Source: Plasmodium relictum (Eukaryota > Apicomplexa > Aconoidasida > Haemosporida > Plasmodiidae). Taken from it: a stretch of DNA of 64,000 bases. The notes under the pieces were generated by a model. It had not been told where the DNA came from and did not search any database. It saw nothing but the letters and a program-made list of their open reading frames with translations. The number at the start of each line of letters is the position of its first letter. The stretch's first letter is position 1. Below, piece by piece: positions 57,301 through 64,000 of the stretch. The stretch lies in assembly GCF_900005765.1 (NCBI RefSeq), contig NC_041682.1:405420-469419 (forward strand). Direction: 5' to 3'. The translations under genes were made by a program, and so were the position numbers.

Positions 57301-60300
57301 ATAATGTTAAATCTATTTGTAAATCATCTCTAGATAACTTCTTAAAGAGAAATATCCTAAATACATTAAGTTGGATACTCAAAAATTTTAAAATCATGAG
57401 CCATGAGAAAAATATTTTTATATATTCTTTAAAATGCTGTTTGTTAATAATACATTTATTAGAAAAACTAGGTGGTAGTACATTTATTGTAAAAGAAAAT
57501 AAAAAAATTTATGATGAAGATGAAGAATATGAAAATGATGAAAAAATAAAAAGTAATAGTTGTGATGAAAATTATTATAATGATTCTATGGAAAAAATTG
57601 TTGTTTCAGATTTAATTGATGAAATTTATAGTGGCAAAATAGTAAATATATGTATGCAAATTTTAGAAAATTTTAAAAGAAATAGCATATATATAAATGA
57701 CTTAATCATTACCTATTTTGAACATTTAATAAAACACAAAAATAATGAATATAACTTTTTAATATTTTTTGATATAAAATATTTTTTAATTTTTAAAGAA
57801 ATTATTAATGATGAAGAATGCTATACGAATCCTCATTATTACTGGATCGCTGGATTTTTTGAAAATATAATTAGCTGCTTTTTTAAGTTATGGAATACTA
57901 ATTATTTTATAGCTACTGAATTATTTTTTAGTAAAGATGTTAATAAAAATATTTCTAGTTTATTAAATGAAAAGTATATGTTATCGATTTTTAGTAATTA
58001 TAATGAAGGAAATGATAATTTTATATACAATGAATTAAATAAAGGGGTACATATAAATGACATATTTATTGAATTAAACAGTCGAAAAAGATTAGAAGCA
58101 CTAGAATGGTCAAAGGAAGATATCGAAAATTTGAAAATTTATTTTAAACAATTTAAGCATATGCATAACTTTTTGCCTTTTATTAGTGAGATGTTAAATA
58201 AATCAACAAATACAGTAAAAAATCAATTGATTTATTTAAATTATATTGACAAAAGAGGAAATGTAATAGATGAAAATGAATATTTATCTTCTTCTTCTTC
58301 TTCTTCTTCTTCTTATTCTTCATCTAGAAGTTCTTCTGTTAAATCTTTTTTATCTAAAGAAAAATCTCCATTAAAAAAAAGTGAAAAGATGGAAAGTGAA
58401 GAGGAAAAAGAGGAATATATAAAAAGAAAAACAAAGCAGCCTTTACTTTATACTATTTATAAACTAAAAAAATTAAATGAAAATAAAGATGTTTCTAATT
58501 TAACTAATAATGAAATAAATTGTAATGTTGATAATGTTTTAGAGGAAATAAATACCAATCTAAAATCATTGTATGAGTTAAAGAAGTTATCAAAAAATAA
58601 ATTTTTCTCTCATAAAGCATTGGTTTTTGATATTCCATTAAGCATATCTTCTGATTTATTAGAACATCATTATTTTAAAAAATTATTAAAATTAATAGGA
58701 TTTCTTTATAATGAAAATGCTGATGAGTGGGCATTAAATGAAAATTTAGACATAGAAGTTTTTAGTAAAATGGTTGATAAATTTGATGAACTACATCAAT
58801 TATCACTAGAAGAATTACAAAATAAACTTTATAATATAAGTAAGAAAAATAATGATGATGAGCAAGGAGAGGAATGTGATGAAGAAAAAAATGCAGAAGA
58901 AGAATTTAATGAATATAAAAATCAGGATGAGACTAAAGAATTTAATACATCTGAGAAAGAAAAAAAAAGTAACAGAAATGAATTTTTGAATGAGGAAGAA
59001 TTACATATGCTTCCATCTCCTAAATTAAAGGGAACTTTTAAACTATTGAAATTAATGTATGAATTTTTTATATGTAACAATGATGAATGCAGATTATTTT
59101 TTAATAACTTAATAAATATAATTGAAGAAAAATGTAGTATTATATTTGAAAAAAAAAAGAAAAATGAAAATTTGATAGGAATAAAAACAGATAATTTTAG
59201 AGATGTTGAAAATAATAATAATGATGAAGAAAATTCGAACAATACTACTTTTCTAAATAATGATAATGGATTTAATAATTTAAATTTGGAAAATTATAAA
59301 ATATATTTAGATGAAAATCAAAAAGAGATTCTGAAAACCTGTTATAATAAAGACGTTTTTGAAAATTTATTGGAATATTTAGGAATTTATATTTCAAAAT
59401 TTCAGCATTTAATTATTTCAAAATATATAAATGATAAAGATTTTTTTGAAAGAATTAAAGTAATTAATAATTATAAGACATTAGGAATACAGGATATAGA
59501 AAATATAATAAACAAAAAAGAAGAAGAAATAAGGGAAAAAAAGAAAAAAAAAAAAGATAGAAATCCTTCTCCAAATCAGAAATTTGAATTCATAAAAAGT
59601 GTATGTGAATATTTAAATCAAAAATATTTAAATAATTTAGCAAGTCAGGATAAATACAATCAAACAAATTTAAAAGAAATGTATTTTGGTGATGATAATA
59701 TATTAACATATATTTATGAAAAATTGAATTCATGGAATAACAAGAGAAGTAAAAAAAATGATACAGATGATTTGATTTTAGCCATAAATGATATAATAAA
59801 GAGTGAATATACTATAAATAGTAATACGAATTATGATGTTTTAAATAACAGTACTAAAAGTAATAGTATGGATTTTTTATTTCCTTTTGTTGAGAAAATA
59901 TGTTTATCTTTAAAAGCATTACATAAAAATGAGTTAAGCATGACTTGGGAAAGTGCTGATGTACAAAAAGAATGGTTAAAAATTATGTTAAAATTATTTT
60001 ATAATATTTTGTTTGATAATACATATAATACCTTAGGAAAGTTATTTAAAGAATATAAAAATATAAAAGAGATTTTGAATGATGATTCATCTGATTTCTT
60101 AGATATAAAAAAAGTTAGTAAAAAAAATATAAAAAAAGGAAAAAATTTAAATGAAGCAGATGAGGAAATAAACGAACATGAAAAGGAGGAAAATAAAGAA
60201 GGGGAAAAAGGAGATAAGGAAGAAGAAGGAGAAGAAAAAGAAGAAGGAAAGGATAGAAAAGAAAAAGAAGAAGAAGAAGAAGAAGAAGAAGAAGAAGAAA

Positions 60301-61176
60301 AGGATAGAAAAGATGAAAAAGAAAAAAAAGAAGTATATGACATAAATAAAGAGGAAAATAAAGGAAGGGAAGAGTATATATATGATTCTGAAAAATTAAT
60401 TAGTTTTAAAAATAAAGCAGATAAAGAAAAAAATAAAGATGAAGTGAAGGATTCGTTTCTTTATTCTGAAAAAATAAATTTGATTAGCAAAGAAAATGAA
60501 ATTAATGAAAATAACTTAAAGAGAGAATTATCAAATAATATAAAAGATATTTCATCATATGAAGTGAATAAAGACAAAAACTTTGATTTTCCACAAAAAA
60601 GGAAAATATGTGATACAGTAATAGAAGATTATTCTCATTTCTTTAAAAAAAGAAAACTAGAAAATACTTATATAAATACATATAAGAAAAATAGAAAAAT
60701 TATTATTGACTCCATAATGAAAAATAAAAATATTTTTCAATATAAAGAAAACGACATTATCGATAAAGTAAAACAAGTTTTCATCATGGCTAAACAAATG
60801 GCTACTAATGGGGTACGTACATATACATATGTTCATGTTTATTTAAAATATATATCAAAATAAATATATAACCACCACATTTGTTGATATAATATATTTA
60901 TTTGTAAAAAACCTTATTACTGGCACAAATAATAATACTAATAAAATATATGTGTGTGTAATAAATAATATAAAATTCCTATATGGAAAAATTGTTTATT
61001 CAATTATTTCGCTTATGTATTTATTTATTTATTTATTTACCATTTATTTATTCTTATTTGTATATGTTTGCATATTTATTTATATATCTATTTATAAATT
61101 TACTTATATTTTTTTTTAGGAATTAAGAAATCGTTGGAAATCCAGAGACGATGTTAAAAGAATACTTTTATTATGA
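54378..61176 (+). CDS. Timeless/Tof1/Swi1 replication-fork protection protein, 2 exons
   Basis: Exon 1 is 54378-60812 (donor ggg|gtacgt) and exon 2 is 61120-61176, adding ELRNRWKSRDDVKRILLL; total 2163 residues, against about 1200 in human. An acidic Glu-rich stretch is at about 35-65. The Timeless N-domain starts near 205 with NDINTYLKREREYLNRKIGN and ILILINYLTARPS, like human LIRYLRHEDE and VIRLMVNLTQPA. It continues at about 545 with NICLVRSILSQVLGIRNTRS (human LLVRNILHVP) and reaches AWIVTYYTNYYIYEN near 850. At about 1243, EWSKEDIENLKIYFKQFKHM followed by helices matches the human C-domain (LWTGDQELELQRLFEEFRDS). Asn/Glu/Lys low-complexity inserts separate these parts. In other eukaryotes Timeless with Tipin stabilises replication forks; that role is inferred. 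Confidence 0.8.
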
Positions 61177-61417
61177 AACATAAAATTAAATATAAATTTT
61201 TTCTTTTTTTTTTAAATTTTCCTTTTATACTTACTTTTAAAATTTTGTTTAATCTTTAATAATAAACTGAAAAATTATTTTTTTATTTCATTTTTTTTAT
61301 TTTCCCTAAATTCATATATATTTTATCTTAAAGTGGACGAATTAATAAAAAAAAAAAAGGTAAGAGTTATTCTAATAAAACTATCAGTAAAAAAAATTTA
61401 TATATAAAAAAAAAAAA

Positions 61418-62039
61418 TTAAGATTTCTGAGCTTCTTCTTTTTGTTTTCTTAATCTTATAATTGTTGATTTTGCTGCAACTGCTGCTGGGGTTGTTAAGC
61501 TCCATGCTCCACCACATACTTTTCTTTTACATTTTTTGCATTGCCATATGCCAACACATGTTCTTTTTGTTGCAGTCTAATAAAAAAAGAAAAAAAAATG
61601 AAATAATACATATACGTATATATGAACAATTAAGAAATATACTAAAATGGCAAGCAAAAAAAAAATAAATAAAATAAAATAAAATAAAAACATTTTTGTT
61701 AATGTAAATAGCTACCTTTCCACAAAAGGAACATAAGTATTTGGCATGTTGCATTAATTCAATTTTCTTCATTTGTTTACGAAGTGATGATCCATATCTA
61801 GTACCATATTTTCCTGTTAAACCAACCTAATATAATAAAAAAATAAAAATGTAAATCTATATTCCGTTTACATAAATTTTTAATTTCATTATTAATTAAA
61901 TGGGAATTAACTCTTATAAATATATATATATAATTTTTTTGAATTTCATTTTTTATAATGATACATCTACATTTTATATTTTGCATATTTTTTTTTTTTT
62001 GTTTTCATTTGTTTTTACTTTTTTAGTTCTCCTCGACAT
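61418..62039 (-). CDS. RPL37A: 60S ribosomal protein L37a (eL43), 3 exons
   Basis: Zinc-binding protein of the large cytosolic ribosomal subunit. Exons are 62039-62019 (only MSRRTKK), 61826-61716 and 61576-61418: 291 bases, 96 residues, close to the usual length. Donors are gtaaaa and gtagct; acceptors are tattag|gttgg and tattag|actgc. Each exon is a whole number of codons. Exon 2 begins [18 protein letters not shown] and ends CSFCGK. Exon 3 continues [19 protein letters not shown] and [16 protein letters not shown]. The two CxxC pairs (CSFC, CKKC) form the zinc site. The splice at CGK|TATKR restores the family alignment. In P. falciparum, as recalled, it also lies next to Sec61 gamma. Confidence 0.97.
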
Positions 62040-63015
62040 TGTTATTAATGAAAGAATATTTATTTTATTTGAATTAGTGATAAATTTTCAATAGTTTAAC
62101 AAAATGAGATATTTTATTTAAAATTAAATAAAAAAATCGAAAATATAATAAAAAAGAAAAAATTTGATAAATTATATTTTTTTTTTTTTTAAATTTAAAA
62201 AAAAAAAATATTGCTTAATAAAAAAAAAAAAAAAATTAAAATAAAATAAAAACCACTTTACCCTCTTTTAAGTAAAAAGTAAATTTTAATATAAATTAGT
62301 AAATCTTCGTAGATAAAATATTATTCATATATACATAAATATGTATATTTATATATTTATATGATTTTTTTTTGTTTATTAAAAAACCTTATTTCTTTAG
62401 AATATTTTATAAAATTAATTCCTTAATATAAGATTTATTTATTTTTTTTTTTTTTATTCTATACTTTTCTAATAAATATACACTTTTGTTAAATAAAATA
62501 ATACTGAAAATGTAATAAGGAATTTTTTTTTTTTTTAAAATACAAATAATGGGTCTTTCAAAATTTAAATGGAATTTCTATAAAGGATACGAAAATTAAA
62601 AAAAATAATGATTGTTTTTTTAACACTTATAAAGTAGCTTTAAAAAAAAAGAAAAAAGAAAAAAGAGATTTGCATACAAGTGTATGAATAATTTAAATAG
62701 ATAAGCTCTACATTTAATTCTTCCAAAATATAATTTTTTTTTTAAAAAATGTTACTTAAAAAAACAATAAAATGTTATAGTTATATAATTTTTTATAATG
62801 TTCTACTAACAATAAATATTATATGCATATATAAAATTACAGTAAAGATTATTCTTTAAATTACACTTAAATAATTGTAACCAAAAAAAAAAAAAAAAAA
62901 AAAAAAATAGTTTGTTTCTTTTTCAATAATAATAATTATATTATAATTGTTTTCTTTTCTAATTGCTAATTTTATACAATTTCATCTTTTAATCTTGTAT
63001 TTTTTGTTATCCTTT
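62040..63015. other. intergenic region
   Basis: About 1 kb between Sec61 gamma and L37a, both on the minus strand. It should contain the L37a promoter. It is homopolymer-rich (for example A27 at 62883), with no gene seen. Confidence 0.6.
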
Positions 63016-63264
63016 TTAATATGATCCTACAAGTATGTTATTAATTGGTATAAAAACTAGTTTGATCATGTATCCAATAAATCCCATTATTAAGAAACCA
63101 AAAGAACAGGCATAAACAATATTAGTATATTCTTTTTTATTTGGTTTAGTACATTTCCTTATTAGTCTTACACTATCACTGACGAATGATTGAATTCCCT
63201 TTATACAATAACCAATGGGATGACTTTCATCAGTTATAAATTCTGGAATTTTAATTTTTACCAT
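63016..63264 (-). CDS. SEC61G: protein transport protein Sec61 subunit gamma
   Basis: Small tail-anchored subunit of the ER translocon (SecE homologue). The 82-residue protein begins MVKIKIPEFITDE. I chose this Met because the 17 in-frame codons before it are Phe-rich spacer and because it gives family-like length. The amphipathic helix is GIQSFVSDSVRLIRKCTKPN, with the conserved RxxxKCTKP motif, followed by KKEYTNIVYACSFGFLIMGFIGYMIKLVFIPINNILVG, one membrane segment with the family ending. Human Sec61 gamma shows the same pattern (VKDSIRLVKRCTKPDRKEF). Single exon. Confidence 0.97.
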   Translation of the reverse strand: MVKIKIPEFITDESHPIGYCIKGIQSFVSDSVRLIRKCTKPNKKEYTNIVYACSFGFLIMGFIGYMIKLVFIPINNILVGSY

Positions 63265-64000
63265 TTTGTTATAAAGAAAAAAAAAAAAATACAAAAAACA
63301 AATAACAAAGAACAAAAAAAAATTTTTACCTTCTCTATAAAAAAAAAAAAAAATACATATAAATGTGTATATAAAATTAATTATATTATCAAAAAAAAAA
63401 AAAAAAAATGTAAATATGCTATATATTATTGTAACTAAATGTATATATATGTTTTTTTTTTCTTAATTATTAAAATATTTATAAATGAAATGTAATAAAA
63501 TTATAAGAGAGAAAAAATATATACATTTTTTTTTTTTTTTTACTTGTACAACTAACATCAACTGCTTTATTACGTTTATATTACAAAATTTTTCTTCTAG
63601 TAAAATGAAAATTTAATCAAAAAAAAAAAAAAAATTATATATATAAAAATATAGAGAAACATGTATTTATATATATATGTATATTAATGTAAAAAAATAT
63701 TCTAAAAAAAAAAAATTGAATTAAAAAATATTTTCATATTTTAAAATATGACATATAAATATGCACGTTTTTCTAAAACAAAATACACATTTTTATTTTA
63801 TTTAAATATTTTTTTTAAATTGTTTAATATTTATTTTTGTTTAATTCTCTTAAAATTATTCATTTAATATTTATAATAATTATTTATTACTTTTTTTTTC
63901 AAAGAGATAATTTATTTAATATAAATGTAAAGATTTTACTAATAATTTTTCTTCTAATTTTTATTAATTTAAAAAAAAAAAAAAAAATTTTAGCTATTTT
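63265..64000. other. intergenic region at right edge
   Basis: Promoter-side sequence of Sec61 gamma to the end of the window, A/T-homopolymer-rich. No exon or RNA recognised. Confidence 0.6.

Noticed and set aside
61462-62094. Short frames on both strands over L37a
   Set aside because: They are fragments or shadows of the three L37a exons and their introns.
1-64000. tRNA, rRNA, snoRNA or CRISPR arrays
   Set aside because: I looked for G/C-rich islands, TTCGANTC-like loops and regular spaced repeats; none found outside coding sequence.

Overview
The window is Plasmodium nuclear DNA. It is roughly 80% or more A+T, full of A/T homopolymers and (TA)n runs, with lysine/asparagine-rich proteins, short AT-rich GT..AG introns and lineage-specific genes (a 6-Cys protein and the divergent kinase CRK4). 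The extreme A+T content and a gene order unlike P. falciparum suggest an avian-malaria-type Plasmodium such as P. gallinaceum or P. relictum; that species call is an inference.

Left block (about 2.2-20.8 kb): TB2/DP1/HVA22 protein (+), ribosomal protein S15A/uS8 (+), a membrane-anchored Mahogunin-like RING protein (-), proteasome alpha-3 (-), 6-Cys protein B9 (+) and CRK4 (-). As I remember it, this is the order on P. falciparum chromosome 3.

Middle (20.8-31.9 kb): 11 kb without a supportable gene. It holds a 300-N assembly gap, then a block of about 96-97% A+T with imperfect repeats, then about 8.6 kb of ORF-poor DNA. It looks like a centromere with pericentromeric DNA.

Right block (31.9-64 kb): a basic protein with an ALY/REF-type start (+), a Ku70-like protein (-), a secreted or plastid-targeted protein (+), a syntaxin-like SNARE (-), a five-exon C2-PH protein (+), a large probably mitochondrial helical-repeat protein (-), organellar ribosomal protein L33 (-), an MFS/monocarboxylate-type transporter (+), a Timeless homologue (+), ribosomal protein L37a/eL43 (-) and Sec61 gamma (-). 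As I remember it, this matches P. falciparum chromosome 2 up to that chromosome's centromere. The window would therefore join two P. falciparum syntenic blocks at a centromere, by real rearrangement or by scaffolding across the gap.

The most surprising gene is the Ku70-like one at 34.3-36.0 kb, because Plasmodium is generally described as lacking Ku and classical end joining. Exon structures were worked out by hand from reading frame and GT/AG sites. No RNA genes, CRISPR arrays or intact mobile elements were recognised.
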